Below are positions 11,217-19,983 of a stretch of 50,934 nucleotides of DNA, in pieces. The stretch is taken from the NCBI GenBank assembly GCA_049999765.1, contig JBNGIQ010009337.1, positions 149,384 through 200,317 on the forward strand, read 5' to 3'. The first letter of the stretch is position 1, and every line of letters begins with the position of its first letter. The notes below the pieces were generated by a model that had not been told where the DNA came from, did not search any database, and saw only the letters and a list, made by a program, of their open reading frames with translations. This DNA comes from Phaeoceros laevis (Eukaryota; Anthocerotophyta; Anthocerotopsida; Notothyladales). The position numbers were made by a program, and so were the translations under genes.

Positions 11217-11528
11217 CTCACCTCCATTCTCACGGCTGGGAGCAGAGGAACAGTGTGTATAGCCGAAAAATGTCCAGGCGGCGGCGCATAGGGTGCGACA
11301 CAAAAAGTAAACTTTGCACTCATCAGTTGTGAGGTGGAAGGGAATCGCGGAGGTCTGAAATCAAGGCGAGTTGCCACGTTGCCTCACCTCCCCCTGCCAC
11401 ACCCTCCTCCGCAGGGTTTCCTGCATTCCATCAAAACCCTGTCTCTCCCTCTTCACTACCACCTCTCGCGAGCGGACAGAAATTTCACAGAAGTTCATGT
11501 CCACCTAGGTTCCGGAGTATGTGTTAGG
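11217..11528. promoter_or_regulatory. Short divergent (bidirectional) promoter between VIL and NAXE-PNPO
   Basis: Only 312 bp separate the VIL ATG (11216, minus) from the preferred NAXE-PNPO ATG (11529, plus). The plus-strand frame is already open from 11334, so the non-coding part could be as small as 117 bp. The stretch is pyrimidine-rich on the plus strand (CCTCACCTCCCCCTGCC). No clear TATA box was seen. Shared use by both genes is inferred from spacing. Confidence 0.55.
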
Positions 11529-13160
11529 ATGCTCGCCGGTACGCGTTCTCTGCCGTTAGTTCACCGTCTCCTGCTGGGGGGTTGTCTTCTCAAGTCTGTG
11601 CCGTTTCTCACGGTCCGCTCGTCCTCATTCCGCTGCAAAGACGAGGTCTTGGCGCTCACCCCCAGGAGGGTGCTCTCGGCTGGGGTGCCGGAGGAGAGGC
11701 ATCCTAGGTTGGAGCAGCAGCTGAGGATCCGCAGCAGCCAGCATTGCTCCACCAGTGCTGTAGCGACCGGGAGCGCCATGGCCTCGGACGTGTTGGAGCA
11801 TTTGCACCATCCGGAGGCGCTTTCCTACCTCACGCAGGCGCAGGCTGTGGCCATCGATGAAGATCTCATGGGGCCTGTTGGATACACTTTGGAGCAGCTC
11901 ATGGAGCTGGCGGGGCTAAGCGTGGCTTGCGCTGTGGCGGAAGTTTATTCAGTGGTAGAGCGGCCTCGTGTTCTGGTCATCTGCGGACCAGGCAACAACG
12001 GGGGAGATGGGTTGGTTGCAGCCCGCCATCTCTTCCATTTCGGCTACAAGCCGCAGGTCTTCTACCCTAAGCGCACAAACAAGCCCTTCTACCAGGCGTT
12101 GGCACAGCAGCTGGAGAGCCACCTCATACCGGTGTTGGACCAGGCTCCAGAGGACTTGTCCGGGGAGTTCGATCTGGTAGTGGATGCCATTTTCGGGTTC
12201 TCCTTCACCGGCGCCCCACGTCCTCCTTTTGATGCCATTCTGCGTAGGCTGGGGCAGAGCAACGGGCCGGTGGTGGTCTCTGTAGACATACCCTCTGGCT
12301 GGCACGTTGAACAGGGAGATGTTCAGGGAAACGGGCTGCAGCCTGACATGCTGGTGTCCCTTACTGCCCCCAAGCTTTGTGCGAGGAAGTTCACAGGGGG
12401 GCATCATTTCGTGGGAGGCAGATTCGTGCCTCCCTCTGTGGCTACGAAGTACCAGCTCAAGCTTCCACCCTACCCGGGTACTGCTCAGTGTGTAAGGATC
12501 GGGCAGCCGCCGTCTGTGAATGTTGCTGCGTTGCGGGAGGATTATGTGGGGTCAGTTCTCTTGGAGGAACAGTTGCTGAGTGATCCTGTGCAGCAATTCC
12601 AGGCCTGGTTCGAGGATGCAGTGGCTGCGGGCCTGCACGAGCCTAATGCCATGACTCTGGCTACTGCTGATACCAGTGGCAGACCTTCTGCCCGCATGGT
12701 CCTGCTGAAGGGATTCGACAATCGCGGGTTTGTGTGGTATACTAACTACAAGAGCAGGAAGGCTTCGGAACTCTCTGTCAACCCCCAGGCCTCGCTGGTG
12801 TTCTTCTGGGAGAGGCTGCACCGGCAGGTTCGTGTGGAAGGCAGGGTGGAGAAGGTGTCCAGAGAAGAGACAGAAACCTACTTCCATAGTCGACCGCGGG
12901 GCAGCCAGCTGGGTGCGATTGTCAGTTCGCAGAGCTCCGTCATCGCCGGTAGACCAGTCCTAGACCAGGCTTACGATGATCTTCTCGCCAAGTATGCCGA
13001 TGGAAACCCCATTCCCCTTCCGGACTTTTGGGGAGGCTTTCGACTGCAGCCGGAGGCTATCGAGTTTTGGCAGGGGAGGTCGTCTCGTCTGCATGATAGA
13101 CTCAGGTTCACTCGGGAGGCAGATGGTGCAGCCTGGAAGGTGGAGCGGCTTGCACCCTGA
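11529..13160 (+). CDS. PDX3: Pyridoxal 5'-phosphate synthase fused to NAD(P)HX epimerase (PPOX1/PDX3 type), plastid
   Basis: The protein has 543 residues from ATG 11529, close to the plant family length. Residues 1-75 are Arg/Ser/Leu-rich and look like a transit peptide. Residues about 80-310 form the NAD(P)HX epimerase (YjeF-N) domain with GPGNNGGDGLVAARHLFHF (about 153), VVDAIFGFSFTG and VVVSVDIPSGW. A linker follows, then pyridoxamine/pyridoxine phosphate oxidase at about 345-543. There, SGRPSARMVLLKGFD, VWYTNYKSRKASEL and RPRGSQLGAIVSSQS bind FMN and substrate, and FWQGRSSRLHDR ends the active site. The enzyme oxidises PNP/PMP to PLP in vitamin B6 salvage; the epimerase part repairs damaged NAD(P)H hydrates. 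This domain fusion is typical of land plants. The gene is intronless here. An upstream in-frame Met at 11334 is possible but adds non-conserved sequence. Confidence 0.95.
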   Translation: MLAGTRSLPLVHRLLLGGCLLKSVPFLTVRSSSFRCKDEVLALTPRRVLSAGVPEERHPRLEQQLRIRSSQHCSTSAVATGSAMASDVLEHLHHPEALSYLTQAQAVAIDEDLMGPVGYTLEQLMELAGLSVACAVAEVYSVVERPRVLVICGPGNNGGDGLVAARHLFHFGYKPQVFYPKRTNKPFYQALAQQLESHLIPVLDQAPEDLSGEFDLVVDAIFGFSFTGAPRPPFDAILRRLGQSNGPVVVSVDIPSGWHVEQGDVQGNGLQPDMLVSLTAPKLCARKFTGGHHFVGGRFVPPSVATKYQLKLPPYPGTAQCVRIGQPPSVNVAALREDYVGSVLLEEQLLSDPVQQFQAWFEDAVAAGLHEPNAMTLATADTSGRPSARMVLLKGFDNRGFVWYTNYKSRKASELSVNPQASLVFFWERLHRQVRVEGRVEKVSREETETYFHSRPRGSQLGAIVSSQSSVIAGRPVLDQAYDDLLAKYADGNPIPLPDFWGGFRLQPEAIEFWQGRSSRLHDRLRFTREADGAAWKVERLAP

Positions 13161-13365
13161 TCGCAACCTGATTTCTCTGTGTCTGATGCTGAAGAGTGCG
13201 ATGTTATCGGTTATCACTCCGCATGAGAGCTTTACAGGGTCGTCAACCAGGCCTACGTAAGGTCATCGACTATCCACCACGGAATGCTAATACCACAACA
13301 GTTTGGATCTTGTCAATATTTAACTGGTTGGTTTCTCCCAAGCGCACTCTGATACGAAGAATGCC

Positions 13366-15599
13366 TCAGGTAAAGTAGGTGGTTAAGTTGTCAACAATTT
13401 TGGTCGGAAAAATTTCACTATACCTTGTGCCTCTAGATGCACACCAAGCGCCCTGCAACGAACAGTAATCACATGGTTGGTTGCTGGACGGCATCCCAAG
13501 CCTAATGAGAGTAAACGGTGATGGGCAAACGGTGAAGGGCAGCTTACAGTACGGCTTGGAATCAAGGGACGCAAGACAAATGCCGAAAGCCTGTTGAGCT
13601 GTCAGAGGGTACCTGAAATCACATTTCAACAGTCAGCAACAAAATGACTCGAGAAGAATCTTAATACGATTAGGCGTGAGTTCAGAGGCAGTACCGATAC
13701 TCCATGATGTAAGTGGTTTTGCTAGTTCTGCCAAACAGCAAGATTGTTTGCTGACCATTCCCCTGGTGCCAGAAACAAGGGTTACATTCACACAAAAGAA
13801 AACAAGTTCACTGATCTTGAATACAAACCAGAAGATGGCAGTACCTCCAACGTCAACCGGATGTTCTTAGCAGAAGACTTTATTTTTGCGCCAGTTTTTA
13901 AGAGCTTTTCTCGAATATCACGTTCCTTGCCTACAAGCTCCTGCAGACATCAAAGTGGGGGGTATTACAACGGGGAGCGCCCTACGATTCGAAGTAAAAG
14001 ATACATGAGACTCACTTTTTTGGGATACGCTGCGCCGGAGCGGAAACGGTACACAGAATTCGTGTCCTCTTCGTAATTCTCCGAAAGTCCTATCTATTCG
14101 TCATAGCACCAACCGAGACTGTCAAAGTTAGACAGGCAGCTGCAAACGGTAGCCAAAGACGAAAGAAGGGTCCCGTATGTTATGTGCTTTACCTTAGGTC
14201 CACTATTTCCTAGCTGCATAGAGTGGTATTTCGGAATGAAGGCACGCATGCTCTGGTATTTGCCAGTCACAGATGTGACAGAGGGCTCAAACCTGTAACA
14301 CATTGCCCCCAACTTCAGTGTGACCTTCGATTCTTAAGTGCTAAACCACCAACAGCTACAAGACTGAGTTGCGTGGCTCACACTACAACACCGAGAAGCA
14401 TTCTGGTGTCCTTTATATGATTGCCTGAAGATTGACCCTGCAGATTGAAGATCCTTAAACTGAGCCGTAAGCTGACCGAACCATGTATTGAAGGTAACCA
14501 GAAATAGAAGTCTACAAAATCATGAATGCACACCTGGTCCCAGATTCGATACCGAGTGCCAGCAAAGTTGGCGGTCACACTCCCTATATACCCTTCCTCT
14601 AGCTGGTGGCGAAGGCTTCCCACTCCGGACTGGGCTATGGCAAATTCTGACCGGCCCCCTTTAAACCTATGGCGGGCAATTGCCAGTTTCCGGTCGAGAC
14701 GGCCATGCCCCTCCTGCGAACGTGCAAAAGTCAGAATTCGAAGCTCTCAGCAGCACGGGAACAGAAGGATGCTTCAGACAAAAATGTCTTACATTTGTAT
14801 GCAAAGAGTAGACACAACAACGATCCCTTCCATCCCGCGTTTCACGCAAAATGTAACATTGACATCGGCCAACGTTGAAGGGCAACGATTTGCACATAAG
14901 GTTCCTGTAAAGCAGTAAGGCAGCTGATGGGTACGTATTGGTCACATATTGCTTGTGAATTGACAGACAGAGGTAACCAAGCAACGCGTTCATTTACCTG
15001 TTGGACAAGTCAGACCACGGAGGAGCCGGATCTGCGTCTGTTTCGAGATCTTCCCACAGATGGAGGTGATGACTAGGGGAAGCACCTATGGACAGTCCTC
15101 TGCCTCCGCTGTGACTTCTGCCCCAAATGCGTACGTCCTGGTCAGCCCTAGAGGATCGTGCACTCTGTGAAGTGCTGCCAGATTCGCTCTCTTCTCTGAC
15201 TGTGTGGAGCTCCAGGCCGCCGAATGGATAGGGAAGGTAACTGCCTGGCCCTGTGCTGAATTCCACAGCATTGTCCCGAGGTTGCACCGATGCCGCTACC
15301 GGTACCTGCTGCTGCTGCTGATTAGAAATTGCCTCCACCTTTTTTGGCTTGATGACCAGAATAGGCTGTTCCACATGAACCCCTGGTACTGCGCCCCCAC
15401 AATGGGCGAACCTGGAAAACCCGCTGGAGGCAGTGGCGGGGGCATTACTGCTTCTGGTGCTGGGGTCCATAAGCGTTTCGAGGGGATCCCATGGGCGGTC
15501 CCTGTGGCTCGACGGGTAATCACCTCTAGCCTCGCCAAGGGGATTCACATACGACTTGTAGAAGTTCTGAGGAGAGAGGAAAAGCTTGAATCTGGGCAT
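13366..15599 (-). CDS. Tubby-like protein (TUB domain, no F-box)
   Basis: Nine exons on the minus strand: 15599-14998, 14904-14793, 14713-14534, 14437-14382, 14292-14193, 14093-14016, 13940-13845, 13762-13695 and 13612-13366. All phases agree, giving 512 residues. The Ser/Gln-rich N-terminal 200 residues have no F-box. The TUB barrel follows: KSLPFNVGRCQCYILRE, YIGSVTANFAGTRYRIWD, SVTSVTGKYQSMRAFIPKYH, IKSSAKNIRLTLE, GNGQQTILLFGRTSKTTYIM and YPLTAQQAFGICLASLDSK. The last matches the tubby C-terminal signature. TUB domains bind phosphoinositides at membranes; plant members without an F-box are a TLP8-like minority. Exon 6 has a weak acceptor (AATAG). The end is uncertain: the frame reads on to 13366, but a GTAAGC donor right after DSKPY would shorten it. 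Confidence 0.86.
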
Positions 15600-17776
15600 T
15601 GTGCCTGCGAGCAAAGCCTTCACCTCCAGTGCTCGGTCGAATATTTGCTCCAAATGCTTGCCAATCTGCTGATGCTGAAGGACGAACACCACAGAGCCTC
15701 CATTCCGTCAAATGTTCCTGAAGCTACATACGGCAGCAGTGCTGCTGGTCAGTTCTGGCACAAGGTGCTGCTCATCTCATCCGAGGTCCGACTATCAAGC
15801 TGCTGGTCACCACCGCACTACTTCCTCCAAATTGACCGACACGGAGATTTCCGAGTTGTGTCAACCAACCGAGCAACATGATGCAACAATCTTGGCAACC
15901 GCAGGTGCGATTGGGAGGAGATCACAGAGAACATTCACACGCGCTCCTAAAGCAACAAAAGATGCTTGGGAAAATACTCCACAACCGTGCGGAATTGACC
16001 TTCAAATGTGAGCAGTCGGCTAGTTTCCGGAAGCATCCCTTACACTGCCCCCATATCCGCACCTCTTTCCTCCCAGATCTCCCAGCAGATCGCAAAAGCA
16101 AGCTGAACCTTGTTTCTTACAATCTCGCAAATGCTGCCCTTGCTCTGGCGGACTTGGACCAACCGTGATCTTATCCTCCGCCCCAGCAGCTGAAACAAAG
16201 GCCGGATGGGGGCCGCAGGCGCCACCGCTACAATTTCTTGACGGATTGGCGCAGAGCAGGAGGTGCCAGGCTGCCTGCACCGCCAGGAAAGGGGCTTCTT
16301 GCGCAGCGGCTCCAACAAAAGCAAATTTCTTGGATTCCGCAGGGGCGAACGGCAGGCTGCACGGATCCAGATTCCTGGATTGCTGGAAGTCTGTTGCAGC
16401 CAGTGCAGCTGACACAAAGCAGAGAGGCACGGCACCAGAGTACAGTGGCAGTGGCAGGAGAGTGACTCTTGGTGTGACTCCCTTTGGTCTCGGAAAATGC
16501 GGAGCTGTCCTAGCCAAACGGGGCCTCTCCCGTTCCGTCGCCAGCGATCTCTAATCTCACTCCTGCCCTGACCAAGTTCGAATGTTCCCAGATTAGACTA
16601 GCATCTTCAGCATGAAGCGGCCATGGCGCGTTGGGAGTGGTGCTTGGCGCCGCCTAATAAAGACTGTCGGGACTCGGGGGCCATTCCATCACCGCCTCTC
16701 GCGCCCCTGCGGCCGCCTTGAATTAACGAGGAAGACAAGCACGGCATGATTTGCACAGCCATCGATCTTGATTGTGCCTGAAAGAGAAATTGCGCTGGTT
16801 TCCAAACCTAGAAATTCCTTGCCGTCAGTCATCACAGACCTGAATGCGACTTATCCGTGTTGATGAAGGTGGCCATGGGAATGATATGGGGACGGTTACT
16901 TCTGGGACGGAACGGGGTGCGTCTCCATCATCCTCGCGGTGTGACAGGCCCGCATCATGCCATGCTGCAACATCATTGCATTGAACAAGATCTGCACGGA
17001 GGCGCCAACAAGGACGGGGCCCGTTGCTTTACTACCTGCCTTGGCTCTTTGCTGATTGATGTACATGTGGGAAGGATGGATCATGGGGCCATCCATCACT
17101 TCACGTCGGTTCACGTTGGTTGGTGCCTTACAGTACTGGACTACATGCCAAGGGATGTTGCCGCACATGTGCTCCCGCATGTGGATAGCTTTTAGGATGG
17201 GGGGACATGCCAGGTCGGTTTCTTCCCTCCATCCGCTTTCACACAAAGAGCGGCGGTGCAAGAAAGGACAGAGTTTTTCTGTGGCAGCTCACAGCGGAAG
17301 CGTGACATCTCGAGCGAGCTCACAGACCTGCTCATTAGGCTGTACCTACGCTGGTACGGACGCTGGCCAAGGCCATGAATTCATAGCGCCTCTGACCAGC
17401 CCTGATTTATACTCTTTCTTCCTAAAAGCTTCATCAATGTGAATTGCTGGGATGTGTTGTAGGAAGCCTGCCAGGAGCATGATTCCTGAGGATTTGCATA
17501 AATGTTGCAGGAGCAGATGCATGCATGAATTTGTGCTTTGTGAATGACATGGAGACAGGTGCTGCTATTCACGTAATGAGCGATGGTACTGGTGGACATC
17601 TGCACTTGTGACTTGCCACGTCCTGCTTCCAAGGGCTACTCTTTTTCGAGACGGAAAGAATCCGGAACATTCCAAACTGCACATGTTTCCAACGGAGAGG
17701 TGCTTCCAAGCTCAGGACAATCCTTGGTTTTGCGCATCTGCAGGAAGTTCATGATAAGAGTGAGCATCGGGAATTA
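15600..17776. other. 2.2-kb divergent intergenic region
   Basis: This should hold the tubby-like gene's 5' UTR and promoter on the minus side and the CX9C gene's promoter on the plus side. A GC-richer block at about 16.0-16.5 kb is open in both strands (frames of 165 and 129 codons) but shows no domain and low-complexity composition. Frames at 16.86-17.26 kb are His/Met-rich on both strands and look like chance. No RNA gene was seen. Confidence 0.4.
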
Positions 17777-18147
17777 ATGGCAACAAAAGATCCGCTGGGA
17801 AAGCCGCTAACACCGTCGGTACCTTGTGCGGAGGAAGCTCGGCGGTTGCTGAATTGTGTTGCCTACAAGGATTTCACCGACAACCTGTGCAAGCCAGCAA
17901 TGCTCGACCTGCGCAAGTGCGTAGAGTCAAGGGTGAGACTGTTTTACATGGCTTCAATTTCCGCACTGACATTTGGCACGCCTGCCTGATCGTGAGATAG
18001 CTAGAGTCTCATTCACCTGTACAGGTGCATGTTGTGACCTTGTGGGTGGCAAATTGTTGGCAGAAAGTGAAGAGGTTTTCTCTCGCCAAAGAGACCGCCA
18101 GAATGGCCGAGGAGCCACCAAGGCACAAGGGTCATAATGCTCCGTAG
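17777..18147 (+). CDS. Small twin CX9C (CHCH) mitochondrial intermembrane-space protein
   Basis: Exons are 17777-17932 and 18064-18147, with a phase-0 intron (GTGAGA donor, TTGGCAG acceptor), giving 79 residues. Two exact CX9C motifs are present: Cys17-Cys27 (C-AEEARRLLN-C) and Cys38-Cys48 (C-KPAMLDLRK-C). This is the coiled coil-helix-coiled coil-helix fold. A basic tail (KVKRFSLAKETARM) ends PPRHKGHNAP. Proteins of this kind are oxidised by Mia40/Erv1 in the intermembrane space and often help assemble cytochrome c oxidase. The exact subfamily cannot be named from the sequence alone. Unspliced, the frame would run into intron sequence and stop at 17989, so the spliced model is preferred. Confidence 0.85.
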
Positions 18148-18599
18148 AGCACGATTTCTGCATTTTGCACTAGTGTACAAAGCCTAATAGTGGATCGTCG
18201 TTGTAACAGTTGGGAAGGCTTTGCGAGCTCATCCTAGTATCCATAGACATACTAAGATGTGTAAGGACGTCAAATGCTGCCTGAGTTCTGAGGACAGTCT
18301 GTACAGCAGTTGGTTGTTCTGAAGGATATTTCACAGCTTCTTAAGAGGATACTCTAGCCTTGGCAATCTTCTCAGGATGTTTCCGATTGGATTGGTGCCA
18401 GCAACCAGGCTTGACGGTCTCTGTACAGGAGGCAAGCCACCTAGACTAGCCCGCTTTACCATTTCCTTGTCACAAGTGTGCAGTGTCAGCAGTACTCAAG
18501 CAACTGCAAATGCGTGTGCACATCTCTGTCCCGAACAAAGCTTCGGTTGACGATAGCGGCAAAGGCAACGGATTTTGTAGAAAGGTCTAAAACTTTCCT
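18148..18599. other. Intergenic DNA, nothing assigned
   Basis: This stretch should include the CX9C gene's 3' UTR. No open frame over 60 codons, repeat or RNA gene was seen. Confidence 0.4.
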
Positions 18600-19883
18600 C
18601 CATCTTAGTGGCTAAACCACTCAAGGGAGCCGGCTAATGTCAGCGCAAGTGAACCGTGTTTTGCCCTCGGAATAATGCTGTTTGGCCCGTCCTGCGAGCA
18701 AGGATTTGGTGGCGTCCCGGATGCTTGTGCGAGCGCTCGGGCGCTAGGGCCGCAGGCAGACAGTATCCTCAAGCTGCTGAAGCAGGATTCTGGTTGTCGA
18801 GGTGAGACCGTGAGCACCCTGGTGCTCCTCAGTGTCCTGACACAGGAGTTAAGGTAGGAGGGGGAGGTGCACTTGGCCGAACTCCCTTGCTTGTGCTGAA
18901 CAGTCTACAGAACTTGCGTAGGATTCCGCTGCATACGGGCTGCCCAGGAGCGATGCGCATACGCAGGGCGGAAAATATGTAGACCGCAAGATTTTTACAC
19001 TCTGTGCTGATGAAGAAGAGAGCTATTGGGCTTTGGAAGCTTGCTTTGAAACAATGAGTGGAAACCTGTGGCCGAAGATGCTACCATGCGGACAGTCGAC
19101 GGCATCATCGTGGATACTTGTGCCTTGATCGTGGGGCTCGAGGTTGACTGGATTGGTCTCCATGGAAATGGCGCAGCTGGGATGTGTCGCTGGCTCACGG
19201 CACGCTTGAGACATCTGGGGCAATAACTAGCCGTGTTAAGAAGAAGCGGAAGGCGGAACTCATCCGTGTGCGTGCTATGGAAAGCAGATATGTTGCAGCC
19301 AGCACGATACTCCGATCTAACTCAATACAAGGCCCAGACGTTAGCTCAGCTCAATGTTCTGGTATTCCTCCCACTTGTGATGAGCAGGGTTTCAGCCTGG
19401 CAGAACCTGCAACAACAGGGGGACATCTTGCTTGAAGAACGGGGCCGATGGTGGGGAAAGAATAAGGTGGGTGCCATCCGGCTCGAATGTCTCGAGGGGT
19501 TATACACCTGAAGTTCTGTGCCCCAGAAACATCTAAAAGAGCCGGATTTTGGACATTCGACAACAAGGCGAGGCATGTGGAGTTTATGACCGTTTCAAAC
19601 CAGTGCAAGCTATGGTCAACTGCTTACAGAGCAATCCGAGCAGGCATTCGCCACCTGGTTTCGTGGAAAATGGTACATTGTAACGCCAAATCTTCCAGTT
19701 CTCTCATTTCAGCCATTTGTCTCTCGTTGTCGTTGCTAAGCTTGAGCTATTCTTGGGTGTTATTTATCAGGGGACCAAGTAAGGATTGGGCGATTATGGC
19801 AGGAATATTTCAACTCTCCTTCGGACTGGTGGGATCACAGAAACAGCAAAGTAAGTGGCGAGCTATAAATGCACCCCCCCCCC
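18600..19883 (+). other. Exon-like open segments of an unrecognised plus-strand gene, cut by the assembly gap
   Basis: Several open segments have plausible splice borders. One around 18675-18855 encodes a stretch with QADSILKLLKQDSG and ends at a GTAGGAG donor or an earlier GTGAGAC donor. One of about 200 bp follows a GCGTAG acceptor near 18920 and includes LCADEEESYWALEACFETMS. One follows a TTGCAG acceptor near 19300 and includes DLTQYKAQTLAQLNVLVFLP, ending at a GTGGGT donor near 19467. One at about 19535-19671 includes RAGFWTFDNKARHVEFM. Their composition looks protein-like, but I could not join them into one phase-consistent gene and recognise no family. They may be parts of a real gene, a decayed gene or chance. 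Confidence 0.28.
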
Positions 19884-19983
19884 NNNNNNNNNNNNNNNNN
19901 NNNNNNNNNNNNNNNNNNNNNNNNNNNNNNNNNNNNNNNNNNNNNNNNNNNNNNNNNNNNNNNNNNNNNNNNNNNNNNNNNNN
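19884..19983. other. Assembly gap (100 N)
   Basis: Exactly 100 N, the usual placeholder for a gap of unknown size, follow directly after a run of ten C (19874-19883). Any open frame crossing this point is artificial. The 5' end of the PPR gene may be lost in the gap. Confidence 0.99.

Noticed and set aside
16020-16517. 165-codon minus-strand frame upstream of the tubby-like gene
   Set aside because: It overlaps another open frame on each strand in a GC-rich block, lacks a family motif and has no clear splice link to the tubby exons. It may be 5' UTR.
16857-17261. His/Met-rich frames on both strands
   Set aside because: They face each other over the same DNA, have low-complexity composition and no domain.
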